A stretch of DNA of 64,000 nt from Sulfidibacterium sp036244975 (GCA_036244975.1 BTTE01000006.1:1-64000); one strand, 5' to 3'. Positions 7,641-17,048 are shown, counted from the first letter of the stretch. Numbers and translations are program-made. Notes: generated by a model not told the origin, from the sequence alone.

Positions 7641-9605
7641 ATGATAAAACCGGAAACCATACAGAAAATTTTTGATGCAGCCCGCATTGATGAGGTAGTA
7701 GGCGACTTTGTAACCCTCAAAAAACGTGGTGTTAACTATGTTGGTCTTTGCCCTTTTCACAACGAAAAAACCCCTTCGTTTACCGTTTCGCCTGCCAAGG
7801 GTATTTTTAAATGTTTTGGTTGTGGAAAAGCAGGCAATCCGGTGAAATTTATCATGGAACACGAGCATTACTCCTATCCGGAAGCCCTGAAATTTCTCGC
7901 TAAGAAATATGGTATAGAAGTAGAAGAAACTGAACTTACCGGCGAAGAGAAGCAACAGATGGATGAGCGTGACGGGATGTTTGCGCTGAACACGTTTATT
8001 TCCGACTATTTCCTGAAACAACTTTTTGACGGCGAAGAGGGAAAGGCCATCGGCCTGAGTTACTTTAAAGAGCGCAATTTTCTGGAATCTACCATTCGCA
8101 ATTTTCAGCTCGGTTACGCCCCCGACGAATGGGAAGCTTACTCAAAACATGCCATAGCCAACGGGTATAGCAAAGATGTTTTGGTGAAAACAGGACTTTC
8201 CATCGACAAAGGCAACCGGCTCATGGATCGTTTTCGCGGCCGGGTGATGTTTCCTATTCATAACCTTACGGGAAAAGTGATTGGCTTTGGCGGACGGATT
8301 CTCTCCTCGGAAAAATCCACAGCCAAATATGTCAACTCACCCGAGTCGGATATCTACAATAAAAGCAAAAGCCTTTACGGGATTTTCTTTGCCCGCAATG
8401 CCATTGTGAAACAGAACAACTGCTATCTTGTGGAAGGCTATACGGACGTAATTTCGCTCCATCAATCCGGAATTGAAAATGTGGTGGCCTCCTCGGGAAC
8501 ATCCCTGACGGTGGACCAGATTAAGCTCATAAAGCGTTTCACGCCCAACATTACCATTTTGTATGATGGCGATGCCGCCGGAATAAAAGCCTCATTTCGT
8601 GGAATCGATTTGATTCTGTATCAGGGAATGAACGTAAAGATTGTGCTTTTCCCGGAAGGAGAAGATCCGGATTCGTTTGCACGAAGTCATACCAGCTCGG
8701 AGGTGGAAGAATTTATCAAAAAAGAAGCCGCCGATTTTATCTCCTTTAAAACACGTCTTCTTTTGGACGAAACATTGGGAGACCCGACGGCTAAAGTATC
8801 ACTTATCAAAGAGATTGTCCGCACCATTGCGCATATTCCCGATGCCATTAACCGTACGGTTTACATTCAGGAGTGCAGCACGCTCATGGAGATTCCGGAA
8901 CAGACGCTGATGAATGAACTGAACAAACTGCTCAGAGAAAAATACAGAAAAAGTCTGCGACAACAGCCCGGTCTGCCGGAAACTCCTGAAGCCGAAACCA
9001 AACAAAGAATTTCGGAACAATTAGAAATAGACCCTTTCGATATCAGCGAACACGAAAGGCAACTGATACGGCTTATCCTGCTTTATGGCGCTGAGAAAGT
9101 AAAAATCCGCGAAACTATTACGGACGAGCTGGGAGAAGATGTGGAAGAAGAACGTGAGCAGTCGGTGGCTCAGTATATTATTGAGAATCTGCAGGGTGAT
9201 GGCATCAGGTTTGAAAATGAAATTTACAATCAAATTGTGGATGCCGTGCAGGCTGCCACAGAAAACGGTAACGTTCCCGATGAACATTACTTCGTAAATC
9301 ATCCGGATGAGAAACTGGCTTCGGAGGTTATTAGCATTATTGCAACGCCATACGAGCTAAGCGAAAACTGGAAAAAGAACAAAATTTATGTGAAACAGGA
9401 GGAAGATGACCTTCTCAAAACGGTAATCACCACCCTGAACCCGCTTCGCACCAAACTCATTAGCAGATTCTTAAAAGATATTACAACAAAAATAAAAATC
9501 ACCACAGATGAAGCGGAAATTTTTCTCCTGCAGCAACAATACTTCGAATTAAAAAAGGTATCCGACGAAATAAACCACGAGCTAAAACGACCTTTTGACT
9601 ACTGA
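7641..9605 (+). CDS. dnaG: DNA primase DnaG
   Basis: This 654-residue primase synthesises RNA primers at the replication fork. The N-terminal CHC2 zinc finger has ligands C37, H40, C58 and C61. The catalytic core and TOPRIM domain follow, with the acidic motif VEGYTDVISL near residue 265 and the DxD-type LYDGDAAG near 310. The C-terminal part is helical and should bind the DnaB helicase. The ATG start gives a standard N-terminus (MIKPETIQKIFDAARI). The gene appears monocistronic, and its expression may be limited by the hairpin just upstream. Confidence 0.95.
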   Translation: MIKPETIQKIFDAARIDEVVGDFVTLKKRGVNYVGLCPFHNEKTPSFTVSPAKGIFKCFGCGKAGNPVKFIMEHEHYSYPEALKFLAKKYGIEVEETELTGEEKQQMDERDGMFALNTFISDYFLKQLFDGEEGKAIGLSYFKERNFLESTIRNFQLGYAPDEWEAYSKHAIANGYSKDVLVKTGLSIDKGNRLMDRFRGRVMFPIHNLTGKVIGFGGRILSSEKSTAKYVNSPESDIYNKSKSLYGIFFARNAIVKQNNCYLVEGYTDVISLHQSGIENVVASSGTSLTVDQIKLIKRFTPNITILYDGDAAGIKASFRGIDLILYQGMNVKIVLFPEGEDPDSFARSHTSSEVEEFIKKEAADFISFKTRLLLDETLGDPTAKVSLIKEIVRTIAHIPDAINRTVYIQECSTLMEIPEQTLMNELNKLLREKYRKSLRQQPGLPETPEAETKQRISEQLEIDPFDISEHERQLIRLILLYGAEKVKIRETITDELGEDVEEEREQSVAQYIIENLQGDGIRFENEIYNQIVDAVQAATENGNVPDEHYFVNHPDEKLASEVISIIATPYELSENWKKNKIYVKQEEDDLLKTVITTLNPLRTKLISRFLKDITTKIKITTDEAEIFLLQQQYFELKKVSDEINHELKRPFDY

Positions 9606-9762
9606 TTTACGTAATTAATAAATAGTTACAAACCATATTATTTGCACAAATACTGCGAAACATTATGTTGTGATTTTAGACAGCAAATTTAAAAAAATGA
9701 CAAAACCAAAAAAATTATTGGAACAGGTAAATGATGGCTAAATAATATTTTGAAATAAAACA

Positions 9763-9795
9763 AAAAAACCGGCTCAACAATGAACCGGTTTTTTG
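9763..9795. terminator. Bidirectional intrinsic terminator between dnaG and tRNA-Asn
   Basis: AAAAAACCGG (9763-9772) pairs with CCGGTTTTTT (9786-9795) around a 13-base loop. The A and T runs make it functional on both strands. It directly follows the 3' end of the leftward tRNA-Asn and could also end dnaG transcripts. Confidence 0.7.
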
Positions 9796-9796
9796 C

Positions 9797-9870
9797 GCCT
9801 CCACCAGGACTTGAACCTAGGACCCTCTGATTAACAGTCAGATGCTCTAACCAACTGAGCTATGGAGGCG
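9797..9870 (-). tRNA. tRNA-Asn (anticodon GTT)
   Basis: Read on the minus strand, the acceptor stem GCCTCCA pairs with TGGAGGC. The anticodon stem TCTGA/TCAGA holds the loop CTGTTAA with anticodon GTT, and the T arm is CCTAG, loop, CTGG. The discriminator is G and CCA is not encoded. The length is 74 nt. A terminator follows at 9763-9795. Confidence 0.95.
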
Positions 9871-9894
9871 TGTTTTTCTCTTAAATGAGGGCGC

Positions 9895-9902
9895 AAAGAT
9901 AG
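9895..9902 (-). promoter_or_regulatory. -7 promoter element of tRNA-Asn
   Basis: The minus-strand TATCTTTG fits TAnnTTTG and lies 25 bases before the 5' end of the tRNA. Confidence 0.55.
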
Positions 9903-9955
9903 AGAATAATTTTTATTTGCAAATAGTTTTAAATTTTTTTTGCAAAGCGTAAATA

Positions 9956-10639
9956 TCAGGAAGACACTCTGCCGGACAGAACAACTTCTACATAACCCAC
10001 ATCGCCGGGACGGGTAACTTTAATATTGTCCGCATCTCCTTCCACGAGATGCAGCGGCTGCCCAATGCTTTCCACTACTGCGGCATCATCCGTAAACGTA
10101 TCATGGTAAGCCTGCAGGTACGCTTTTTTGAGAATTTCAGAACGAAAAACCTGTGGGGTTTGAACCAGCATGTATTTATTGCGCTCCACCGATTGACTCA
10201 GTCCGCTCTCCACCAGGCGTATGGAGTCGGTGAGCGGAGCCACCGGAATGGCGGCGCCATGTATCCGTGCAACTTTTAAGCAAGACATCAGCGTTTCGCT
10301 GCTCACCAAAGGGCGTACGGCATCGTGAACAAATACCAGGCTTTTGTCATTCACACGTAAAAGCGCATTTTTAACGGAATGATAGCGGGTGGGGCCTCCT
10401 TCCACAATTTCGTGGGGAACCGTAAAGTCGTAGTTAACACACAAATGTTTCCATCGTCCGATTTCCATTTCGGGAAGTACCAAAAGAAAAGTTGCCCGGC
10501 CAAAAAAGGCAGAAAAGGCATCAAAAGTATGCATCACCAACGGCCTGCCATTCACCAAATGAAATTGTTTTGGTGTTTCGGCACCCATTCGCAGCCCTTT
10601 TCCTCCGGCCACGAGAATGATATAAATCTTTGTGTTCAT
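9956..10639 (-). CDS. ispD: 2-C-methyl-D-erythritol 4-phosphate cytidylyltransferase
   Basis: This 227-residue enzyme transfers CMP to methylerythritol phosphate in the MEP route to isoprenoids. The nucleotide-binding loop is at residues 9-19 (LVAGGKGLRMG), followed by PKQF. Other family motifs are VHDAVRPLV, the late TDDAAVVE segment and DNIKVTRPGD near the C-terminus. It lies downstream of queA, behind a terminator, and has a near-consensus -7 box (TATTTTCG on the minus strand) just upstream. The same window holds mevalonate-pathway genes, so this could be an orphan IspD or a related pentitol-phosphate cytidylyltransferase. Confidence 0.88.
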   Translation of the reverse strand: MNTKIYIILVAGGKGLRMGAETPKQFHLVNGRPLVMHTFDAFSAFFGRATFLLVLPEMEIGRWKHLCVNYDFTVPHEIVEGGPTRYHSVKNALLRVNDKSLVFVHDAVRPLVSSETLMSCLKVARIHGAAIPVAPLTDSIRLVESGLSQSVERNKYMLVQTPQVFRSEILKKAYLQAYHDTFTDDAAVVESIGQPLHLVEGDADNIKVTRPGDVGYVEVVLSGRVSS

Positions 10640-10678
10640 ATTGCTTTGCGAAAATAGGAATTATAGAGGAACTACGGA

Positions 10679-10712
10679 ACAAAAAAGCCCGGCTGTGAAA
10701 ACAGTCGGGCTT
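10679..10712 (-). terminator. Intrinsic terminator after queA
   Basis: A 12-base imperfect stem (10685-10696 with 10701-10712, GCCCG core, 4-base loop) is followed on the minus strand by a run of six T residues. It separates queA from ispD. Confidence 0.75.
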
Positions 10713-10734
10713 CACCAAAAATTCATTTATAAAC

Positions 10735-11784
10735 TTAAATTATCAGCATGGCATCACCATAGGTGAAAAACTGATATTTTTCTTTAATTGCCTGCCGGTA
10801 AACTTCAAAAGCATAATCGTAACCCAGATATGCCGAAACCATCATAAACATGGGGGAATAAGGTAAATGGAAATTGGTAACCATGGCATTTGCCGTTTTA
10901 AACTCATAAGGCGGGAAAATAAATTTATTGGTCCAGCCGTTGTAAGGTTTAATTCTTCCGGTGATAGAAACAGCCGATTCCAATGCTTTCATGCTTGTGG
11001 TTCCAACAGCTACCAACTTACGTTTGTTTTCTATGGAACGGTTAATAATTCCGGCCGCCTCAGAGGTTACAATGAGTTCCTCCGAATCGACTTTGTGTTT
11101 GGTAAGATCTTCCACTTCGATGTTGCGGAAATTTCCCAAACCGGTATGCAGTGTAATTTCAGCAAAATTCACCCCGAGGATTTCCAACCGTTTCATCAAC
11201 TCTCGTGAAAAATGAAGTCCTGCTGTGGGAGCGGCCACGGCCCCTTCATATTTTGCATAAATTGTCTGGAACCGTTCGTTATCTTCCGGCTCTACCGGAC
11301 GTTCATGTATCTTAGGTAATGGTGTTTCACCAAGACGTTTCAGCGTTTCTTTAAACTCTTCGTAAGGGCCATCATACAGAAAACGCAAGGTGCGACCACG
11401 GGAAGTAGTATTGTCGATGACCTCTGCCACAAGGGTTTCTTCTTCACCGAAATATAATTTGTTTCCAATTCTTATTTTTCGTGCCGGGTCAACCATCACA
11501 TCCCATAACCGGCTCTCTTTGTTAAGCTCACGGAGAAGAAAAACTTCAATTTTTGCCCCTGTTTTTTCCTTTTCGCCATGCAGACGAGCGGGAAAGACTT
11601 TGGTGTTGTTTATCACAAAAGTATCTCCATCGGAGAAATACTCCAGAATATCCCTGAAATTTCTGTGCACAATGGTTTGCTTCCTGCGGTCCACAACCAT
11701 CATTCTTCCTGCTTCTCTTTCTTTTGGCGGATGGCTGGCAATTAACTCCTTAGGTAAAATAAATTTAAATTGTGATAATTTCAT
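10735..11784 (-). CDS. queA: S-adenosylmethionine:tRNA ribosyltransferase-isomerase QueA
   Basis: This 349-residue enzyme moves the ribosyl part of SAM to preQ1-modified tRNA to form epoxyqueuosine. Typical segments are the N-terminal LPKELIASHPPKERE, NNTKVFPARL, the central AAPTAGLHFS and the C-terminal FHLPYSPMFMMVSAY. The length is normal. The gene is preceded by a -7 box at 11840-11847 and follows truB at a distance of 124 bases. A second queuosine gene, queD, lies elsewhere in the window. Confidence 0.95.
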   Translation of the reverse strand: MKLSQFKFILPKELIASHPPKEREAGRMMVVDRRKQTIVHRNFRDILEYFSDGDTFVINNTKVFPARLHGEKEKTGAKIEVFLLRELNKESRLWDVMVDPARKIRIGNKLYFGEEETLVAEVIDNTTSRGRTLRFLYDGPYEEFKETLKRLGETPLPKIHERPVEPEDNERFQTIYAKYEGAVAAPTAGLHFSRELMKRLEILGVNFAEITLHTGLGNFRNIEVEDLTKHKVDSEELIVTSEAAGIINRSIENKRKLVAVGTTSMKALESAVSITGRIKPYNGWTNKFIFPPYEFKTANAMVTNFHLPYSPMFMMVSAYLGYDYAFEVYRQAIKEKYQFFTYGDAMLII

Positions 11785-11839
11785 TGCGTACGGTTATTTA
11801 TTAAGAAATCGTTAGAGCTTTTCTTTTACAAAAAGCGTG

Positions 11840-11847
11840 CAAAGGTA
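11840..11847 (-). promoter_or_regulatory. -7 promoter element of queA
   Basis: The minus-strand TACCTTTG matches TAnnTTTG and lies 56 bases upstream of the queA start. Confidence 0.5.
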
Positions 11848-11908
11848 TGGCTTTTTGAAGGCTTTGTCAAGTAATGCTTTTTGCGTCGCCAGGGGGTAGT
11901 CCAACCGT

Positions 11909-12625
11909 TTAGTTTTCTGCGTTTGCAGAGAGCCCCGTTTCACGCAAAACCTCTTCTTTAAAGGATTCCGGACTCCGGGCATCGGACAATGAATATTCTC
12001 CGATTTGGGTTCGTTTCAAAGCAGAGAGGTAGGCGCCGTTGTTCAGGCTTTCGCCAAAATCGCGTATTAGTGAGCGGATATAAGTCCCTTTGCTGCATTT
12101 GACATAAAATTCGGCATGGGGAGGATTATAATTCACTATATCGAATTGATAAATTGTTACCTTTCTTGATTTAAGCTTAACATCTTCCTTTTTTCTTGCC
12201 AGTTTATAGGCTCGTTCGCCATTAACTTTAATGGCAGAATAGAGTGGGGGGACCTGATCAATTTCTCCGAGAAGCAGGTGGCTTTTCTCCTTAAGCATAT
12301 CAATATTGAGTGGAGTAATATCAAATTGCCGATCGGGTTCTGTCTCTTTATCGTAAGAGGGAGTAGTTGCCCCAAGGCACATTTGTCCGACATACACTTT
12401 GCTCATCCCCTGAAACCGGTCAATTTGTTTGGTCATTTTCCCCGTACAAATAATCAACAGCCCGGTAGCCATAGGATCAAGTGTTCCGGCGTGTCCGACC
12501 TTTAATTTCTTAATATTAGTAACTTTACAAATGAAGTAACGGAGAGAATTGACCACATCGAAAGAGGTCCATCCCAGCGGCTTGTCTATCAACAGTACTT
12601 CTCCTTCCCGGAAATTAAAAGCCAT
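11909..12625 (-). CDS. truB: tRNA pseudouridine(55) synthase TruB
   Basis: This 238-residue enzyme makes pseudouridine 55 in the T loop of tRNAs. The N-terminal motif LLIDKPLGWTSFDVVN and the catalytic D50 in VGHAGTLDPMATGLL are diagnostic. KGTYIRSLIRDFG is the third family motif. The protein is at the short end for TruB and appears to lack a full C-terminal PUA domain, as is common in this phylum. Its ATG overlaps the uppP stop codon by one base, so the two genes are coupled. Confidence 0.94.
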   Translation of the reverse strand: MAFNFREGEVLLIDKPLGWTSFDVVNSLRYFICKVTNIKKLKVGHAGTLDPMATGLLIICTGKMTKQIDRFQGMSKVYVGQMCLGATTPSYDKETEPDRQFDITPLNIDMLKEKSHLLLGEIDQVPPLYSAIKVNGERAYKLARKKEDVKLKSRKVTIYQFDIVNYNPPHAEFYVKCSKGTYIRSLIRDFGESLNNGAYLSALKRTQIGEYSLSDARSPESFKEEVLRETGLSANAEN

Positions 12626-13404
12626 CAGGAAATACTTAAGTTAACGCCAAAATAGTACAGAATCAGAATTGTCAGGCCAACAATAATACGGTAGTAGCCA
12701 AACAGCTTAAAGCCATGGTTGGTAAGGAAACGGATAAAGGATTTTATGGCAAACATAGCCACCACAAAAGCGACCACGTTGCCGAACAAAAGAAGTCCGA
12801 TATTATCGACATTTATGGCTTTGTAGTTTTCCAGCAGCTTATAACCCGAAGCAGCAAACATGGTGGGGACAGCAAGAAAAAATGAGAATTCAGCAGCGGT
12901 TTTCTTTGTAAGTTTTTGTGTCATGCCACCGATGATGGTCGCTGCCGAACGGGAGGTGCCCGGAATCATAGAAAGCACCTGATAAAACCCGATAACCAAC
13001 GCTTTTTTATAAGTAACTTCCTGGTTCTTCGCGGGATTTTTAAACCATTTATCAACAAACACCAACACAACACCTCCCAGTATCAGCATGACCGCCACCA
13101 CATAAACGCTTTGAAGTAACTCGTCGATATAATGAATGAGTGAAAGTCCGATAATAGCAGCCGGCAAAAAAGCCACAAACAATTTGTAATAAAAGGAGAA
13201 CGATTGGAAAAACCGTTTCCAGTACAAGACTACCACCGAAAGAATGGCGCCAAACTGAATATTGATGATAAAAGCCTGAATGAAATCATTGCTTTTCATC
13301 CCGAGAATGCCTTCCATTAGAATCATGTGGCCGGTGGAAGATACTGGTAAAAACTCAGTAAGACCTTCTACGATAGAAAGGATAAGGGCTTGAAACCATG
13401 TCAT
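12625..13404 (-). CDS. uppP: Undecaprenyl-diphosphatase UppP (BacA)
   Basis: This 259-residue polytopic membrane enzyme removes a phosphate from undecaprenyl diphosphate to recycle the lipid carrier for peptidoglycan synthesis. The two signature motifs are present: EGLTEFLPVSSTGHMI near the N-terminus and PGTSRSAATIIGGM in the middle. About seven to eight hydrophobic helices are evident. It lies in the leftward group DUF3098-uppP-truB, a gene order I recognise from Bacteroidota. The overlap with truB supports co-transcription. Confidence 0.95.
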   Translation of the reverse strand: MTWFQALILSIVEGLTEFLPVSSTGHMILMEGILGMKSNDFIQAFIINIQFGAILSVVVLYWKRFFQSFSFYYKLFVAFLPAAIIGLSLIHYIDELLQSVYVVAVMLILGGVVLVFVDKWFKNPAKNQEVTYKKALVIGFYQVLSMIPGTSRSAATIIGGMTQKLTKKTAAEFSFFLAVPTMFAASGYKLLENYKAINVDNIGLLLFGNVVAFVVAMFAIKSFIRFLTNHGFKLFGYYRIIVGLTILILYYFGVNLSIS

Positions 13405-13469
13405 GAAAAAGGATTTAGTATGTATTTTTAAAATTGATCACTATTTGGCAGAAAATTACATAAACCAAG

Positions 13470-13612
13470 CTACAAATGACAAACAATCACCAAATAACAA
13501 TCTCAAAAAAGCTAAACTAACATTCTTAGACTTTGTGTTGGATTTGGAATTTAGAATTTGGGATTTTTTTGTCATTTGGTTTTCCCGGTTTAGGCTATTA
13601 CGCTTTAGGACG
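13470..13612. repeat. Interspersed A/T-armed repeat, copy 1
   Basis: The segment has a left arm rich in CAAAT/AACAAT words and a right arm rich in TTTGGAATTTAGAATTTG words, then GTCATTTGG and CCGGTTTAGG. Copy 2, with the same layout and the same right-end word, lies at 46835-46998. The arms are roughly complementary, so the transcript could fold back. It fills the gap between DUF3098 and uppP and has no coding potential. Confidence 0.45.
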
Positions 13613-13861
13613 TTTCATAATGGCATAAATTTCAACACCATAGCCTGCCAAAATCAGCAAAGGTGCCAGCGTAATACGGCGAAAATCAAAGATAGCAGGA
13701 CTAAATTTATCAGTTGTATCCGAACCTCCCCCTATCATAATCAGGAAACCCAAAGTTAGTAACGCCAGGCCGATAAACATGTAAATGTAGTTCTCCCTTT
13801 GAAAAGCAAGTTGTAATCCCTTTTTCCCGCCCGTTTCTTTTACCTGTTTCTTTTGTACCAT
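13598..13861 (-). CDS. DUF3098 domain-containing small membrane protein
   Basis: This 87-residue protein has a basic N-terminus followed by two membrane helices (about 27-46 and 64-82). The pattern GGGSDTTDKFSPAIFDFRRI followed by TLAPLLILAGYGVEIYAIM matches the DUF3098 family, which is common in Bacteroidota next to uppP and ftsX. Function is unknown, but the neighbourhood suggests a role at the cell envelope. No ftsX is visible upstream here. A -7 box (TATTTTTG) at 13879-13886 supports the start. Confidence 0.8.
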   Translation of the reverse strand: MVQKKQVKETGGKKGLQLAFQRENYIYMFIGLALLTLGFLIMIGGGSDTTDKFSPAIFDFRRITLAPLLILAGYGVEIYAIMKRPKA

Positions 13862-13878
13862 AACAGATTAATTTTTGC

Positions 13879-13886
13879 CAAAAATA
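13879..13886 (-). promoter_or_regulatory. -7 promoter element of the DUF3098-uppP-truB unit
   Basis: The minus-strand TATTTTTG matches TAnnTTTG and lies 18 bases upstream of the DUF3098 start codon. Confidence 0.55.
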
Positions 13887-14074
13887 ATAGAAAAACACGG
13901 CAGGCAGACCGTTAATCTCAAATATTTAACTATTTTTTCATATTAAAGCCGAATAAATTCTCTCAAAATGCAATCGACGTAAAAATTATTTTCGTCATAA
14001 TACGTTTTATATCAATTGTTTATAAATTATTTCAAGATGTTCTTCAAAAAACCCTGGTTTTTCATAATATTTTC

Positions 14075-14106
14075 TATTTTTGTCCAATCATTTAAACCGA
14101 ATGGTT
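14075..14106 (+). promoter_or_regulatory. Promoter and possible TetR operator of the efflux operon
   Basis: A -7 element TATTTTTG lies at 14075-14082. Between it and the start codon at 14114 is a small dyad, AACC-GAAT-GGTT (14095-14106), next to repeated AAACCRAATGG words. That is a plausible autoregulatory site for the TetR-family gene that follows. The operator assignment is inference. Confidence 0.45.
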
Positions 14107-14113
14107 AAACCAA

Positions 14114-14752
14114 ATGGATAAATCAAAAACAAAACACAATACCGAGCAGCTGATTCTTGAAGCGGCGCGAAAAGTTTTTATTAAAAAAGGCCTGGAAGGC
14201 GCCCGAATGCAAGAGATTGCCGATGAAGCGGGTATCAACAAAGCCTTGCTACATTACTATTTTCGTAGCAAGGAGAAACTGTTTAATCATATCTTCGAAT
14301 CAGCTATAAACGGAATTTTCGACGGTATCAACAAAAGTATTTATGAAGAGGGTGATGTTTTTGTCTTTATTGAAACTTTCGTGAGCAACTACCTCTCTAC
14401 CCTGCAGGCAAATCCATTTATCCCCAATTTTATTTTTAATGAAATAAACAGCCACCCCGAACGCGTCAACCAAATAACCGATAAGATAAAGCTCAATATC
14501 ACCGGTTTTAAGCACATGATTGAAAACAATATTGCCCGAAAAAAAATCATTGCTGTCGCACCGGAACAACTGCTCATCGACATGCTGGGGATGTGTGTTT
14601 TCCCTTTCGTGGGTCGTCCGTTGATGGAAACAACATTTTTTAATGATAACCCGGCCGGCGTCGGGCAATTTTTCAACGAGCGAAAACAACACATCATATC
14701 TTTTTTAAAAGCTGCTTTAAATCCAAACAACAAAACTTCTGACGATGAATAA
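14114..14752 (+). CDS. TetR/AcrR-family transcriptional regulator
   Basis: This 212-residue repressor has an N-terminal helix-turn-helix domain (about 12-58) with the typical MQEIADEAGINKALLHYYF stretch followed by KEKLF. The rest is a helical ligand-binding domain. Its stop codon overlaps the start of the TolC-like gene by 8 bases, so it is the first gene of the efflux operon and probably controls it. The inducing ligand is unknown. Confidence 0.9.
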   Translation: MDKSKTKHNTEQLILEAARKVFIKKGLEGARMQEIADEAGINKALLHYYFRSKEKLFNHIFESAINGIFDGINKSIYEEGDVFVFIETFVSNYLSTLQANPFIPNFIFNEINSHPERVNQITDKIKLNITGFKHMIENNIARKKIIAVAPEQLLIDMLGMCVFPFVGRPLMETTFFNDNPAGVGQFFNERKQHIISFLKAALNPNNKTSDDE

Positions 14753-16025
14753 ACCCATTTTTTATATCGGCTTGTTGCTGCTCTTTCCTGCATTTCTTTT
14801 TGCACAGAAAAGAGAGCAAATGTTTACCTTGCAGCAATGTCTTCAGGAGGCCGTAAAGCATTTCCCTGCACAAAAACAGTTTTTGCTGAACCGAACCAAA
14901 CATATACTGCAAGAGAATAATATCAGAAAGAATTTTCTTCCGCAACTGAACCTTAACGGGCAGGCTTCGTATCAGTCGGATGTTACCAAAGTCCCTATCC
15001 CTCCGATTCCCAATTTTGAAATGCCGGTCATCAGCAAGAACTGGTATAAAATCAATTTTGACCTCGACCAGCTTATATGGGACGGCGGCGTAACAAAAAA
15101 CAAACGGCAGTTGGAAACGGTAGATTATAAAATCTCCGACCAGCAGGTGAAAATCAAAACTTTCGAGCTGAAAAAGCAGGTAAATATTATATATTTCAAC
15201 ATTCTTTTCCTTCAGGCCAACTTAGATGCCCTGCATGTTTTGATAAAAGATTTGAATGCCCGGATAAAAGATGCCGAAACAGCTTTAAAAAATGGAATCC
15301 TGCTACCATCGGATGTGGATGTACTTAAAGTTAACAAGAAGCTGGCAGAGCAACAAATTATTGAAAAACAGGAAGACCAGAAAGGGCTTATCGCCTCTCT
15401 GAATCAGTTTACCCGGTTAAACATAACCTCGGCCAAAGAGCTTGCTACTCCCGAAATAACCCTGGCAGACTACACCTTTGTGAACAATCGTCCTGAATAT
15501 CAGTTATTCAGCCTTCAAAAGAAAAAATTCAGTGCACTGGAAAAAATGACAGCAACCAAACGCATGCCGGTTTTTAAACTCTTCGGCCAGGCGGGTTACG
15601 GTCGTCCGGGATACGATTTGCTCAATGATAAATTTGATACCTACTATATGGTCGGAGTCAGACTTCACTGGAATATTTTCGACTGGAACCACGTGAAGCA
15701 GGAAAAGCAAATACTAACTATTCAATCGGATATTATCAATACCGAACAAGAGACTTTTAACCAGTCGTTACGTGCCGAACTGGAAAGAAGGAAGGCAGGT
15801 ATCCAAAAATTTGTCAGGCTGATAAGCGCTGACAAAGAGATATTACAATTACAACAAAGTGTGGTTTCCGCGGCAAACAACAAACTCAAAAACGGAACCA
15901 TCACCGCCACTTCTTATTTAATTGAACTGAACAAAGAAGTCAATGCACAGCTTACCATGCAGGCCCACAAACTGCAACTTCTGTTTGCAAAATATCAATA
16001 CATAACAGCTATTGGAAATTTATAA
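14745..16025 (+). CDS. TolC-family outer membrane efflux protein
   Basis: This 426-residue protein has a signal peptide (about 1-20, ending FLFAQ) and the two OEP repeats of long coiled-coil helices typical of TolC channels, for example NVDGR-like ENNIRKNFLPQLNLNGQ and the later TATSYLIELNKEVNAQL. It should form the outer-membrane duct for the ABC exporter encoded downstream. It overlaps the regulator gene and is followed by the membrane fusion gene after 8 bases. Confidence 0.9.
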   Translation: MNKPIFYIGLLLLFPAFLFAQKREQMFTLQQCLQEAVKHFPAQKQFLLNRTKHILQENNIRKNFLPQLNLNGQASYQSDVTKVPIPPIPNFEMPVISKNWYKINFDLDQLIWDGGVTKNKRQLETVDYKISDQQVKIKTFELKKQVNIIYFNILFLQANLDALHVLIKDLNARIKDAETALKNGILLPSDVDVLKVNKKLAEQQIIEKQEDQKGLIASLNQFTRLNITSAKELATPEITLADYTFVNNRPEYQLFSLQKKKFSALEKMTATKRMPVFKLFGQAGYGRPGYDLLNDKFDTYYMVGVRLHWNIFDWNHVKQEKQILTIQSDIINTEQETFNQSLRAELERRKAGIQKFVRLISADKEILQLQQSVVSAANNKLKNGTITATSYLIELNKEVNAQLTMQAHKLQLLFAKYQYITAIGNL

Positions 16026-16033
16026 AGAAAGCC

Positions 16034-16954
16034 ATGAAAATTATAAAAAGAAATAACTTTATTTTATTGTTTGCCCTGGCAACCGCTTTTTTAACATCCT
16101 GTACCCATCAGCAGCCCCTTTCGGACGGGTATGGTAACTTTGATGCTCATGCGGAAGTTATTGTTTCTTCGCAAACTATGGGTGAACTGTTGCGGCTTAA
16201 GGTGGAAGAAGGCGATCATTTGAAAGCCGGACAGCTAATCGGACTGGTTGACACCACACAGCTCCATCTGAAAAAAGTGGTACTGTTGAACCAAAAGAAA
16301 GTAGTGGCCTCGCGTTTACAAAATATTAATGCGTCCATTGCCGTGCAACAACAGCAGCTGAGAATAAATGAAATTAACCTGCGACGTATTCAAAATCTTT
16401 TCAAAAATCAGGCCGCCACCCAAAAACAAGTGGATGACATCAACGGATTGGTGGATTTGACTAAAAAACAGATTGAGGCCACACGTACCCGAAAGGACAA
16501 TGTATTTTTGGAAATACAAAGTGTTGATGCCCAAGTTGCCCAGGTTAACGAAAGTATTCAACAAAGCCTTATCAGGAATCCTGTGGAAGGTACTGTTTTG
16601 GTGAAGTATGCGGAAAAAGGAGAACTCGCTACCCCCGGCAAACCTTTATACAAGATTGCCAATCTGAAAACTTTGGAACTAAATGCTTTTGTAAGTGGAA
16701 GCCAGTTGAGTAAAATTAAACCCGGACAGCGCGTAAAAGTGTTTTACGACAAAAATAAAAAAGCTGATAATGAAGTAAACGGAACCATTTTATGGATTTC
16801 ATCACAGGCAGAATTTACGCCGAAAACCATACAGACAAAACAGGAGCGGGTTGACCTGGTGTATGCCGTAAAAATTAAAGTTCCCAACAACAATGGCACC
16901 ATTAAAATCGGCATGCCCGGCGAGTTTAGAATTATTTCACAGCAAAGTAAATAG
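16034..16954 (+). CDS. HlyD-family membrane fusion lipoprotein
   Basis: This 306-residue adaptor has a lipoprotein signal with the acylated cysteine at C23 (LTSC). A biotinyl/lipoyl-like hairpin (VEEGDHLKAGQLIGLVDT) is interrupted by a coiled coil (about 80-165), followed by the second lipoyl half (NPVEGTVLVKYAEKGE) and a beta-barrel domain. It resembles E. coli YbhG and would bridge the ABC permeases to the TolC channel. Confidence 0.9.
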   Translation: MKIIKRNNFILLFALATAFLTSCTHQQPLSDGYGNFDAHAEVIVSSQTMGELLRLKVEEGDHLKAGQLIGLVDTTQLHLKKVVLLNQKKVVASRLQNINASIAVQQQQLRINEINLRRIQNLFKNQAATQKQVDDINGLVDLTKKQIEATRTRKDNVFLEIQSVDAQVAQVNESIQQSLIRNPVEGTVLVKYAEKGELATPGKPLYKIANLKTLELNAFVSGSQLSKIKPGQRVKVFYDKNKKADNEVNGTILWISSQAEFTPKTIQTKQERVDLVYAVKIKVPNNNGTIKIGMPGEFRIISQQSK

Positions 16955-17048
16955 CGCCATATGATGTTCTATTTTAAAAATTAATTACTTTTATGCAATG
17001 AATCAGGATGATTCGCAACAAATATTTATTCATTAAAATTAATTAGCG

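Noticed and set aside
9606..9762. Small gene or riboswitch between dnaG and the terminator
   Set aside because: The stretch is AT-rich with stops in all frames and no recognisable fold.
10640..10734. preQ1 riboswitch linked to the queuosine genes
   Set aside because: The hairpin here is a simple terminator after queA. No preQ1 aptamer-like sequence was seen upstream of queA or queD.
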